Shown: positions 23,679-31,028 of the stretch, piece by piece
Numbering within the stretch: the first letter of the stretch is position 1
Layout of the letters: each line of letters begins with the position of its first letter
DNA from: CALGFH01 sp036003705
Lineage (GTDB): Bacteria > Actinomycetota > CALGFH01
Direction: 5' to 3'
DNA length: 64,000 nt
NCBI GenBank assembly: GCA_036003705.1
Contig: DASYSE010000066.1
Coordinates: 1-64,000, forward strand
The notes under the pieces: generated by a model
What the model saw: only the letters and a program-made list of their open reading frames with translations
Database searches by the model: none
Told to the model about the DNA's origin: nothing
Position numbers and translations under genes: made by a program

Positions 23679-24634
23679 TGTCCATACACGTGCGGCACGC
23701 GACCCGTCGCTTCGGGAACTTCACCGCGCTCCACGATGTGTCGGTGGAGATCCCGAGCGGCTCCCTGACCGCCCTGCTCGGGCCAAGCGGCAGCGGCAAG
23801 TCGACGCTGCTGCGGGTGATCGCCGGGCTGGAGCGGCCCGATGCCGGCACCGTCGAGATCGACGGGCGGGACGCCACCGGGCTGCCGCCGCAGCGGCGCG
23901 GAGTCGGCTTCGTCTTCCAGCACTACGCGGCCTTCAAGCATATGACGGTGCGCGAGAACGTCGCCTTCGGGCTGAAGGTCGCCCGCCGGCCCAAGGCCGA
24001 GATCCGGGCCCGGGTCGACGAGCTGCTGGAGCTGGTCCAGCTCCCGGGCCTGGCCGAACGCTACCCCTCCCAGCTGTCGGGCGGCCAGCGCCAGCGCATG
24101 GCCCTGGCCAGGGCACTCGCGGTCGAACCCCAGGTGCTGCTGCTGGACGAGCCGTTCGGCGCCCTCGACGCCCGGGTCCGCAAGGAGCTGCGGGCCTGGC
24201 TGCGCCACCTCCACGACGAGGTCCACGTGACCACCGTGTTCGTGACCCACGACCAGGAGGAGGCCATGGAGGTGGCCGACCGGATCGTGGTCATGAACCA
24301 CGGCCAGGTCGAGCAGGTCGGCGGGCCCCGCGACCTGTACGAGCACCCCGCCAACGCCTTCGTCATGGGGTTTGTCGGTCCGATCACCCGGCTCGGGGAC
24401 AACTTCATCCGCCCGCACGACATCGAGCTGCGCCTGGAGCCCAACGGCACCACCTCCGAGGCGATGGTCGAGCGGCTGGTCCACCTCGGCTTCGAGGTCC
24501 GAGCCGAGCTCGTCCTCCAGGACGGCCAGCGCCTCCAGGCCCAGATCAGCCGGGACGGCGCCGAGGAGCTGGAGCTGCACCAGGGCCAGATCGTGTTCGT
24601 CCGCCCCAGCCGCACTCGGCAGTTCGCCAGTTAG
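23678..24634 (+). CDS. cysA: Sulfate ABC transporter ATP-binding protein CysA
   Basis: 318 aa, ATG 23678 overlapping the cysW stop. Walker A GPSGSGKST (residues about 35-43), Q-loop VFQHYAAFKHMTV, signature LSGGQRQRMALARAL, Walker B VLLLDEPFGALD and the switch His in FVTHDQEEAMEVAD are all intact. The C-terminal about 80 residues form the TOBE-like regulatory domain (FIRPHDIELRLEPNG) typical of CysA/PotA. It powers sulfate import through CysTW. It is the last gene of the operon; a 164-nt gap follows. Confidence 0.93.
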   Translation: MSIHVRHATRRFGNFTALHDVSVEIPSGSLTALLGPSGSGKSTLLRVIAGLERPDAGTVEIDGRDATGLPPQRRGVGFVFQHYAAFKHMTVRENVAFGLKVARRPKAEIRARVDELLELVQLPGLAERYPSQLSGGQRQRMALARALAVEPQVLLLDEPFGALDARVRKELRAWLRHLHDEVHVTTVFVTHDQEEAMEVADRIVVMNHGQVEQVGGPRDLYEHPANAFVMGFVGPITRLGDNFIRPHDIELRLEPNGTTSEAMVERLVHLGFEVRAELVLQDGQRLQAQISRDGAEELELHQGQIVFVRPSRTRQFAS

Positions 24635-24798
24635 CCGCCGTTTGCCCCGGTCTTTCAGGAGTCCGTCGCGAGGCGTGTCGTCGTTCCGGCGGTTCCGGCC
24701 GGGAGGTGTGCAACGCCCGGGTTAGCCCCGAGCGGCGCGAATGGCATAAGATCCTTTGCTTAGTCCGAACGGGCTATCCGGCTCGAAAGGATGCCGCC

Positions 24799-26499
24799 GT
24801 GGGCTGGCACTGGTGGTTCAGCGCACTCGCACTGGCAGGCGGTGTCTGCTTGGCCGGCTACGCATCCTACGTCTGGCGGCGCCGCCGCGCCTCGGCCGGG
24901 GCGAGCCTGGCCGTGATGCTGGCCGCGGCCGGCTGGTGGGGGCTCGCCTACGCCATCGAGCTGGGGGCGACCCGCCTGCCGACCAGGTTGTTCTGGGGCG
25001 ACGCCAAATGGCTCGGTATCGCGCTGCTCCCGCCCGCCTTCTACGCCTTCATCATGCGGTACACCGGCCGCGACCGGTGGCTGAACCGGTACACGATGGC
25101 CGCCCTTGCGGTCCCCCCGCTGGCGGTGATCGTGCTGCTGGTCAACCGTGGCACCCACAACCTGGTGCGCTACTACCCGCGGGCGGCGGCCGACGACCCG
25201 GCCAACGCCATCGCCCAGGTCGGCCCGTGGTTCTGGCCGTTCCTGATCTACGCCAACCTGGTGATCTGGGGCTGCACGGCGCTGTTCGTGTGGACGCTCA
25301 CGCGCCTGTCGCGGCGGTACTGGCGTCAGAGCCTGCTGCTGATCGTGGCCGTGCTGCTGCCGAGCGTCGCCAACGTGGCCCACAACCTCAACCTCGGACC
25401 GTTCGGGCGGGTGGAGCCGACCCCGTTCCTGTTCATCCTGACCGGCGCGGTGCTGGTGTGGGGCCTGTTCCGCTTCCGCCTGCTCGACCTGGCCCCGATC
25501 GCCCGCAGCTCGGTGTTCGAGACGATGCTGGACGCGGTGCTGGTGCTGGACCCCTACCGGCGGGTGGTGAACCTCAACCCGGCGGCCGAGCGGCTCCTCG
25601 GCGTGCCGGCCGCCCAGGCGGTCGGGCGCCAGGTCGAGGAGCTGCTCGGGGTCGACCCGTCCCTGGTCGACCGGGCCGACGACCCCTCCCTGCCCGAGGA
25701 GGTGGTGCTCGGCGACCGCCACCACGAGCTGACCGCCACGCCGCTGCGGGACCGGGGCGGCCACCAGACCGGCCGGGTGCTGGTGCTGCGCGACGTGACC
25801 GAGCGCCACCACGCCCACGAGCGCCTGGTCCAGCTCGACGAGCAGCGCCGCCGGCTGCTCGGCCGGGTGGTGTGGGCCCAGGAGGAGGAGCGTCGCCGCA
25901 TCGCCGGCGAGGTCCACGACGACGCCATCCAAACCATCGCCGCCGCCCGGCTCATGCTCACCGCCTTCCGCGACCAGCTCCACGACCCCGACCAGCGGCA
26001 GCTCCTGGAGCATCTCGAGGAGGCGGTGTCGTCCAGCCTGCGCCGGCTGCGGACGCTGGTGTTCGACCTGCGCCCGGCCGAGCTGGACGAGGACGGGCTG
26101 AGCGCCGCCCTGCGGGAGTACCTGACCGAGACGGCCGGCCAGGGCGGCTTCCAGGCCGAGCTCCGCGACGACCTGGAGCAGGAGCCGCCCGCCGAGGCGC
26201 GGGTGATCGCCTACCGCATCTCCCAGGAGGCGCTCACCAACGTCCGCGTGCATGCCCAGGCCACCCGGGTGGAGGTCCGGTTGGAGGAGGCGCAGGGCGG
26301 GCTGCTGGTGACCATCACCGACGACGGCGTCGGCTTCGAGGCCGACCAGGTCAAGGCCACCCCCCGCCCCGGCCACGTCGGCCTGACCAGCATGTCGGAG
26401 CGGGCGACCATGGCCGACGGCTGGTGCCGCGTGGACAGCCGCTCCGGCCACGGCACCACGGTCAGGTTCTGGCTGCCGACCAAGGAGACGCGCCAGTAG
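24799..26499 (+). CDS. 7TM-PAS sensor histidine kinase, HisKA_3 (NarL-partner) type
   Basis: 566 aa from GTG 24799. Residues about 1-225 contain seven membrane helices of the 7TM histidine-kinase sensor type (HWWFSALALAGG ... FLFILTGAVLVWGLF). A PAS domain follows (FETMLDAVLVLDPYRRVVNLNPAAERLLG). The dimerisation/phospho-acceptor box is EEERRRIAGEVHDDAIQTI, with His near residue 374, which is the HisKA_3 form. The ATPase has an N-box SQEALTNVRVHA and a DDGVGFE G1 box. Such kinases normally phosphorylate LuxR/NarL-type regulators; none is adjacent, so the partner is encoded elsewhere. The gap 24635-24798 holds only a possible TAAGAT -10 element at 24747 and no recognised riboswitch. The ligand is unknown. 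Confidence 0.88.
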   Translation: MGWHWWFSALALAGGVCLAGYASYVWRRRRASAGASLAVMLAAAGWWGLAYAIELGATRLPTRLFWGDAKWLGIALLPPAFYAFIMRYTGRDRWLNRYTMAALAVPPLAVIVLLVNRGTHNLVRYYPRAAADDPANAIAQVGPWFWPFLIYANLVIWGCTALFVWTLTRLSRRYWRQSLLLIVAVLLPSVANVAHNLNLGPFGRVEPTPFLFILTGAVLVWGLFRFRLLDLAPIARSSVFETMLDAVLVLDPYRRVVNLNPAAERLLGVPAAQAVGRQVEELLGVDPSLVDRADDPSLPEEVVLGDRHHELTATPLRDRGGHQTGRVLVLRDVTERHHAHERLVQLDEQRRRLLGRVVWAQEEERRRIAGEVHDDAIQTIAAARLMLTAFRDQLHDPDQRQLLEHLEEAVSSSLRRLRTLVFDLRPAELDEDGLSAALREYLTETAGQGGFQAELRDDLEQEPPAEARVIAYRISQEALTNVRVHAQATRVEVRLEEAQGGLLVTITDDGVGFEADQVKATPRPGHVGLTSMSERATMADGWCRVDSRSGHGTTVRFWLPTKETRQ

Positions 26500-26508
26500 C
26501 GCCTCGGT

Positions 26509-26600
26509 CGGGGCTTGCCGCGGCACCAGGGCGGGGCTTGCCGCGGCACCAGGGCGGGGCTCGCCGCGGCACCAGGGCGGGGCTCACCGCGGCACCAGGG
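26509..26600. repeat. Four tandem 23-bp repeats at the cyclase gene end
   Basis: Copies at 26509-26531, 26532-26554, 26555-26577 and 26578-26600 of CGGGGCTTGCCGCGGCACCA plus GGG. The last copy contains the cyclase stop codon and its final codons. Each copy includes the palindrome CCGCGG. The array fills the whole space between the convergent kinase and cyclase genes. Confidence 0.93.
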
Positions 26601-27360
26601 CCAGGACGCGGGCGGGGCTGCCGGAGCCGCGGACGATCCTGAGGGGGGCGGCGATCAGTAGGGCGCCGCTGGGGGGTAGGCGGTCGAGGTTGGCCAGCTG
26701 GGTGAGCCCGTACTTGCCGGCCCCGAGCAGGAAGGTGTGGCAGGGGAAGGGCGGGTCGAAGCCGTGCGCGGCGCCGGCGTCGGTCCCGACGGTCTCAACG
26801 CCGATGCCGAGGATGGGCCGCTCGTCGGCCAGCCAGCGGGCGCATTCGACGTCGATGCCGGGCGTGTGGGGGCCGGTGTCGGTGGCGTTGAGGAAGGCGG
26901 TCTGGTCGTCGGCCCGCGCGTCCCAGCCGGTGCGGTACAGCAGCCAGCCGCCATCGGGCAGGGGGCCGTGCTCGGCCTCGAACGCCTCCACGTCCTGGAT
27001 CCGCAGCAGGTGGTCGGGGTCGCCGGCGGCCTGCCCGGAGTGGTCGATCACCACCGCCGGGCCGACCAGCCGGGCGGGCGGGACCTGGCTGACGTCGTCC
27101 AGCTGCCGGCCGGTGACCCAGTGGATGGGCGCGTCGAAGTGGGTGCCGGTGTGCTCGCCGCCCTCGAACCCGTTCCAGTACCAGGCGGGACCGCGCTCGT
27201 CGTAGTGGGACAGCTCCCGCAGCCGGAACCGCGGCGTGTTGGCGAACGGCTCGGGCAGGCGCAGGATCGGCGTGTCCTCCGACAGCGGCTGGGTCAGGTC
27301 GACCACCTCGACCTCGCCGGCGGCGAGGGCGGCCACCAGGGCCTGGACGGCATCGGTCAC
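26584..27360 (-). CDS. Cyclase-family (PF04199) metal-dependent hydrolase
   Basis: 258 aa from GTG 27360, which overlaps the preceding stop (GTGA-type overlap). The metal-binding motif of the kynurenine-formamidase/cyclase family is EHTGTHFDAPIHW, near residue 65-80. VDLTQPLSEDTPI at the N-terminus and GIGVETVGTDAGAAHG plus a C-terminal HTFLLGAG segment also fit. Family members hydrolyse N-formylkynurenine, isatin or related amide/lactone bonds. It is the last gene of the PaaK operon, so it may open a ring or cleave an amide in that pathway. The gene end lies within the 23-bp tandem array. Substrate unknown. Confidence 0.85.
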   Translation of the reverse strand: MTDAVQALVAALAAGEVEVVDLTQPLSEDTPILRLPEPFANTPRFRLRELSHYDERGPAWYWNGFEGGEHTGTHFDAPIHWVTGRQLDDVSQVPPARLVGPAVVIDHSGQAAGDPDHLLRIQDVEAFEAEHGPLPDGGWLLYRTGWDARADDQTAFLNATDTGPHTPGIDVECARWLADERPILGIGVETVGTDAGAAHGFDPPFPCHTFLLGAGKYGLTQLANLDRLPPSGALLIAAPLRIVRGSGSPARVLALVPR

Positions 27361-27932
27361 GGCGAGTTCCCTTCTGATCGGAGGGCGCGCTGGAACTCGA
27401 AGCGGTTCTCGAGCATGTGCAGGTCCATGTGGAAGCTTTTGGGGCCGACGGGCTCGACCTTGGCGACCAGGCAGGCCAGCTCGGGGGCGTTGATCGCCGC
27501 CACCGCGGCCGCCTCGAACTCGTCCAGCCCGACGACCGTCCGGGCGTTGGCGATGCCGGCGGCGCGGGCGATCCCGGCCAGGTCGGAGCCGGTGGCGGTG
27601 GCCGTCGGGAAGCCGCCGACGCTGAGCAGGCTCTGGTTGTCGAACACGATGTGGGTCAGGTTGCCTGGGGCGTAGCGGGCCAGGGTGGTGAGCCCCCCCA
27701 GGTTCATCAGCACCGAGCCGTCGCCGTCGAGCACGACCACCCGGCGCCGCGGCTGGGACAGCGCGATGCCCAGCCCCATCGAGGAGGCCAGGCCCATGGC
27801 ATGCTCCAGGTAGAAGAAGTTGGGCCGGTGCCCCAGCGAGTACAGCTCAACCGCGACCGCCCCCATGATGGTGACCACCGCGCACCCGGCCAGCTCGTCG
27901 TAGATCGCCGCCAGGCAGTCGATCCGCTTCAC
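27357..27932 (-). CDS. TPP-dependent decarboxylase, C-terminal (beta) subunit
   Basis: 191 aa from GTG 27932, overlapping the alpha stop (GTGA). It has the TPP-binding half of split decarboxylases such as sulfopyruvate decarboxylase ComE or phosphonopyruvate decarboxylase: the GDGSxxMNLGGL block appears as VLDGDGSVLMNLGGLTTLA, followed by HIVFDNQSLLSVGG where the TPP-motif Asn is expected. An upstream FFYLEHAMGLASSMGLGIAL segment fits the family. It needs the alpha subunit encoded just upstream for activity. Which 2-oxo acid is used is not clear; no coenzyme M or phosphonate genes are nearby, so the label sulfopyruvate decarboxylase would be a guess. Confidence 0.82.
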   Translation of the reverse strand: MKRIDCLAAIYDELAGCAVVTIMGAVAVELYSLGHRPNFFYLEHAMGLASSMGLGIALSQPRRRVVVLDGDGSVLMNLGGLTTLARYAPGNLTHIVFDNQSLLSVGGFPTATATGSDLAGIARAAGIANARTVVGLDEFEAAAVAAINAPELACLVAKVEPVGPKSFHMDLHMLENRFEFQRALRSEGNSP

Positions 27933-28447
27933 GCCAGGGCCTCCCACATCAGGTCGCGGGTGAGCAGCAGGGCCACCGGGGCCAGCGACGCCTGGGCCAG
28001 GGTCATGGCCCGGCTCACCTGGAGCTGGACGGTCTCGGGGTCGCGGAGCTCGTCGGTGACGATCCCCAGCGCGTCCAGGACCGGCCGGGTGGCGCGGCCG
28101 CCCTGGGTCTGCCAGGGGTCGGGCTCGCCCAGGTGGCCGCGGTCGCTGACCAGCATCAGCAGCGGGATCCTGTACAGCTGGGCCAGCGACACGATGCCGT
28201 TGACCGACTGGAGCAGGCCGTGGTTCTGCATCAGCATGGCCGACCTGCGGCCGGCCAGGTGGGCGCCGGCGGAGACACCGACCCCCTCTTCCTCCTTGGC
28301 CAGCCGGACCAGGATCATGCCCGGGTCGTCCTCGGCCAGCCGGATGAGGTGGACCAGCCAGGTTTCGGGCAGGGCGCTGACCACCTCCACCCCGGTGGCG
28401 ACCAGGGCGTCGTAGACCAGCTTGGAGTGGCGCTCGGAGACCGGCAC
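27929..28447 (-). CDS. TPP-dependent decarboxylase, N-terminal (alpha) subunit
   Basis: 172 aa from GTG 28447, 2 nt after the 69-aa gene. It is the PYR half of a split TPP enzyme (ComD-like): VYDALVATGVEVVSALPETWL, then VRLAKEEEGVGVSAGAHLAG, where the conserved Glu that activates TPP is expected, and MLMQNHGLLQSVNGIVSLAQLY, a hallmark of the sulfopyruvate/phosphonopyruvate decarboxylase group. The beta subunit follows with a 4-nt overlap. Together the pair should decarboxylate a 2-oxo acid to an aldehyde. Association with a PaaK-like ligase and a cyclase suggests an aromatic or heterocyclic substrate, but this is inference. Confidence 0.82.
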   Translation of the reverse strand: MPVSERHSKLVYDALVATGVEVVSALPETWLVHLIRLAEDDPGMILVRLAKEEEGVGVSAGAHLAGRRSAMLMQNHGLLQSVNGIVSLAQLYRIPLLMLVSDRGHLGEPDPWQTQGGRATRPVLDALGIVTDELRDPETVQLQVSRAMTLAQASLAPVALLLTRDLMWEALA

Positions 28448-28449
28448 GG

Positions 28450-28659
28450 CTAGGCGCCCAGGTCGATCAGCTGCTCGTGCTCCAGGCCCAGGTCGTTGAC
28501 CACGTTCCATAGCCCGACGGTGGCCGCGCGGACCCCGGCGCGCACGCAGGGGGCCAGGTCGTCTCCTTCCAGCAGCGCCTTGCAGCGGCGGTACAGGTCC
28601 AGCAGCTCGTCCTCGAGCGGGGTGGTCGGCCGGCCGAGCAGGTCGGTGGTGGTGGGCAT
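28450..28659 (-). CDS. Small hypothetical protein (69 aa) in the PaaK operon
   Basis: 69 aa from ATG 28659, placed 2 nt after the PaaK-like stop and 2 nt before the decarboxylase alpha start. It is acidic and mostly helical (PLEDELLDLYRRCKALLEG; VRAATVGLWNVVNDLGLEHE). Two Cys are present but no zinc or iron-sulfur motif. I do not recognise it. Its tight position between enzyme genes suggests a small subunit or assembly factor of the same pathway. Confidence 0.7.
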   Translation of the reverse strand: MPTTTDLLGRPTTPLEDELLDLYRRCKALLEGDDLAPCVRAGVRAATVGLWNVVNDLGLEHEQLIDLGA

Positions 28660-28661
28660 GG

Positions 28662-30008
28662 TCAGCCTCCGATGGGCGTGTCGCGCTGGTCGACGGTCCG
28701 CCGGGCCTTCAGCTCGAAGCGGGGCAGCTCGCCGGGGCCGGCCCGCTCGACCTCGAAGCGCAGCCCCTCGTGGGCCTCGGCCAGCGCCTTGGCCAGCCGT
28801 TCGGCCATGTCCGCCCAGGCCTCGTCGCTGGTGTCGGCGGCCGGCTCCACCCGAAGGGCGATCCGGTCGAAGTGGCCCTCGCGGGTCAGGCGCAGCTGGA
28901 ACTCCTCGATGCCCGGGTGCTCGCGCACGATCCCCTCGACCGCCCGCGGGTAGACGTTGGTCCCCCTGACCAGCTTCATGTCGTCGACCCGGCCGAGGAT
29001 GCCGCCCTCGTACAGGTCGAAGCCGCGCCCGCAGGTGCAGCGGGAGGCCGGCACCTTGGCGACCAGGTCGGCGGTGCGGTAGCGCAGCAGCGGGATGATG
29101 CCCCGGCCGAACGAGGTCACCACCCGCTCCCCCGCCTCGCCGTAGCCGACCGGCTGGTCGCCGGCCGGGTCGAGGACCTCCTCGAGGTAGTGGTCCTCGA
29201 TGATATGGGTGCCGCCGGGCTGGTGGGTGCACTCGAAGACCATGATGGTGCCGATCTCGGTCATGCCGGCGGTGTCGCCCGCCTTGGCCCCCCAGAGCCG
29301 CTCGATCAGGGCTTTGGTCTGCGGGATCGACCCGGCCGGCTCGCCGGACAGGATCAGGCGCCGCACCGGGCTGGCCGCCAGGTCGACGCCGAGCCGCTCC
29401 GCCTCCTGGGCCAGGCGCAGGGCGTAGGTCGGGGTGGAGGCGACCACGGTCGCCCCGAAGTCGAGGAGCTGCTTGACCCGGCCTTCGGTGGTCTGGGCGC
29501 CGCCGGGCACGTTGAGCACGCCCATCTTCTCCATGCCGTAGTGCAGGCCCCAGAAGCCGATGAACGACCCGTAGCCGAAGGCGACGTAGGCGGTGTCGGC
29601 CGGTCGGACCCCGAAGCCCCACAGCCCGTAGCACCACATCTCGGCCTGCCAGGCCCAGTCCTTGGTGGTGTCCAGCACCCGGATCGGCTCCCGGCCGGTG
29701 GTGCCCGAGGTGGTGTGCCAGCGGATGGCCGCCTCCCGGCCGGCCACCGGCAGCAGGCCGAACGGTGGCGCCTCGCCCTGCGAGGCCATCCACTGGTCGC
29801 GGGTCAGCAGCGGCAGCCGGCGCAGGTCGTCGAGGGTCTTGAGCTGCTCGGGGGCGAACCCGGCCTCGCGGAACGACCGCTGGTAGAAGGGGCTGCGGGC
29901 AGCCGCCCAATCGCACAGCCGGCGCAGCTTGGCCAGCTGCAGGACGGCCAGCTCGTCGCGCCCCAGGGTCTCCGTCTTGGGGTTCCAGTACTGATCTCCG
30001 GCACCCAT
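28662..30008 (-). CDS. PaaK-like phenylacetate/aryl-CoA ligase (AMP-forming)
   Basis: 448 aa from ATG 30008. It belongs to the PaaK group of adenylate-forming ligases: N-terminal SPFYQRSFREAGFAPEQLKTL, the P-loop-like HTTSGTTGREPIRV, the GDTAGMTEIG core motif, the RYRTADL segment with its Asp, and the C-terminal GRVDDMKLVRGTNVYPRAVE hinge all fit. A CTCGRGFD segment lies before the hinge. PaaK enzymes convert an aryl or arylacetic acid to its CoA thioester with ATP. It is the first gene of the operon with a split TPP decarboxylase and a cyclase. The open frame extends upstream to 30428 but is antisense to the PGPGW gene, so ATG 30008 is preferred. The true acid is unknown. Confidence 0.87.
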   Translation of the reverse strand: MGAGDQYWNPKTETLGRDELAVLQLAKLRRLCDWAAARSPFYQRSFREAGFAPEQLKTLDDLRRLPLLTRDQWMASQGEAPPFGLLPVAGREAAIRWHTTSGTTGREPIRVLDTTKDWAWQAEMWCYGLWGFGVRPADTAYVAFGYGSFIGFWGLHYGMEKMGVLNVPGGAQTTEGRVKQLLDFGATVVASTPTYALRLAQEAERLGVDLAASPVRRLILSGEPAGSIPQTKALIERLWGAKAGDTAGMTEIGTIMVFECTHQPGGTHIIEDHYLEEVLDPAGDQPVGYGEAGERVVTSFGRGIIPLLRYRTADLVAKVPASRCTCGRGFDLYEGGILGRVDDMKLVRGTNVYPRAVEGIVREHPGIEEFQLRLTREGHFDRIALRVEPAADTSDEAWADMAERLAKALAEAHEGLRFEVERAGPGELPRFELKARRTVDQRDTPIGG

Positions 30009-30070
30009 GCTCCGGCCTCCTCCGCTGCGTCGCGAGATCGAGCCTGGATGTTGCGGAGCATACCGGGAAC

Positions 30071-30117
30071 CCGATCGACCGGGGCACCCCCTGGGCTCCC
30101 TCCGGCCCCCGGTCGGG
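30071..30117. promoter_or_regulatory. Inverted repeat in the PaaK / PGPGW divergent region
   Basis: Arms CGACCGGGGC and GCCCCCGGTCG (one bulged base) are separated by about 20 nt in the 175-nt divergent gap 30009-30183. It could be an operator or a hairpin. Related CCGATCCACCGGGGCGGCC strings occur near 32320 and 33385. Confidence 0.4.
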
Positions 30118-30183
30118 TGCTCACCCGGCCTTGACCCGGGCCCCTGGTACCCTTGTGGGGGACGGCCAAGGGGGTGTGCCCGG

Positions 30184-30483
30184 GTGGAACCGTTGCTGCA
30201 GGTGCTGGCCCGGGCGGTCCGGCGTGGCGGGGTGTTCCTGGTCGGGATGACCCTGCTGATCGTCGGGGCCGCCATGCTGGTGCTGCCCGGCCCCGGGATC
30301 GCCGTCATCCTGCTCGGCCTGGTGGTGCTGTCGGCCGAGTTCCAATGGGCCAAGCACGTCCTGGCCTGGGTCCGCGAACGGGCCTTCGACCTCAAGACCC
30401 AGGCGCAGTCGCGCCTGCCAGGTGCCAACCGCCAGCCCCCCAGCGGCCCGCCCGGCCGCGACCGCCCCGATCGGGCCGCCTAG
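30184..30483 (+). CDS. PGPGW-type small membrane protein
   Basis: 99 aa from GTG 30184, preceded by AAGGGGGTG. Two membrane helices flank the signature LPGPGIAVILLGL, which matches the Actinobacterial TIGR02611/PGPGW family; the following EFQWAKHVLAWVRERA amphipathic segment and a Pro/Arg-rich cytoplasmic tail are also typical. Function in the family is unknown. Its stop TAG overlaps the stop of the convergent gene by three bases, inside the tetranucleotide CTAG at 30480-30483. It is divergent from the PaaK operon. Confidence 0.8.
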   Translation: MEPLLQVLARAVRRGGVFLVGMTLLIVGAAMLVLPGPGIAVILLGLVVLSAEFQWAKHVLAWVRERAFDLKTQAQSRLPGANRQPPSGPPGRDRPDRAA

Positions 30484-31028
30484 CCGCGAGCGCGGGTCGA
30501 GGTTCGGCGGGCGACCAGGGTGACCAGCGTCAGGGTGCAGATGGTGGCGACCACCCCGATGGCCAGGCGGGTCAGGCTGCCGCCGGCGGGGAGGTCGGCG
30601 GCGAGCAGGATCACCGCGCCGAGGCCGAGGGCGGCCATGGTGGTGGCGGCGAGGACGACCGCTCTGGCCTCCAGGACAGGGCGGTCGTCGCGGACCTGGG
30701 GGCGGGCTTCCCTGGCCCAGCTGGCCAGCTCGGCGTAGAGGAGCAGGCCGGCGCCGACCAGCGGAGCGGCGGCGTCGATCCGGTCGCCGCGGCGCACCAG
30801 CACCACCGCGTACTCGGCCAGGAGCACGGAGAGGGCCGGGGCGAGCAGGGACGGCAGCCGCAGGGCGGCTCCGGCGGCCAGCAGCAGGCCAAGCCCGGCC
30901 AGCCAGGCCAGCGCCTCCCGTAGCGGGCCGGACACCGCGGCCAGCGGGGCGAGCGCGAGCCCGGCGGCGACCGCGGTGGCGGCAAGGCCGCAGGCTAGCG
31001 GGGCGCGAGCCCGCCGCGGCGCCGGCAT
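30480..31028 (-). CDS. Hypothetical integral membrane protein of the MoxR/DUF58 operon
   Basis: 182 aa from ATG 31028, overlapping the DUF58 gene by 34 nt. Five or six hydrophobic segments are visible (ACGLAATAVAAGLAL; ALAWLAGLGLLLAAG; AVVLAATTMAALGLG; VVATICTLTLVTLVA). A charged loop (VRRGDRIDAAAPL) sits between helices 3 and 4. I do not recognise a named family. It is the last gene of the DUF4129-MoxR-DUF58 operon and probably sits in the same membrane complex. Its stop codon overlaps that of the convergent PGPGW gene. Confidence 0.65.
   Translation of the reverse strand: MPAPRRARAPLACGLAATAVAAGLALAPLAAVSGPLREALAWLAGLGLLLAAGAALRLPSLLAPALSVLLAEYAVVLVRRGDRIDAAAPLVGAGLLLYAELASWAREARPQVRDDRPVLEARAVVLAATTMAALGLGAVILLAADLPAGGSLTRLAIGVVATICTLTLVTLVARRTSTRARG

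Noticed and set aside
24635..24798. Riboswitch in the leader of the histidine kinase gene
   Set aside because: A short GGCTCGAAAGGATGCC-like hairpin is present, but the conserved cores of cyclic-di-GMP, cobalamin, SAM or TPP riboswitches are not.
27357..28447. Naming the split decarboxylase sulfopyruvate decarboxylase (comDE)
   Set aside because: The family resemblance is real, but no coenzyme M or sulfonate genes are adjacent, so the substrate is left open.
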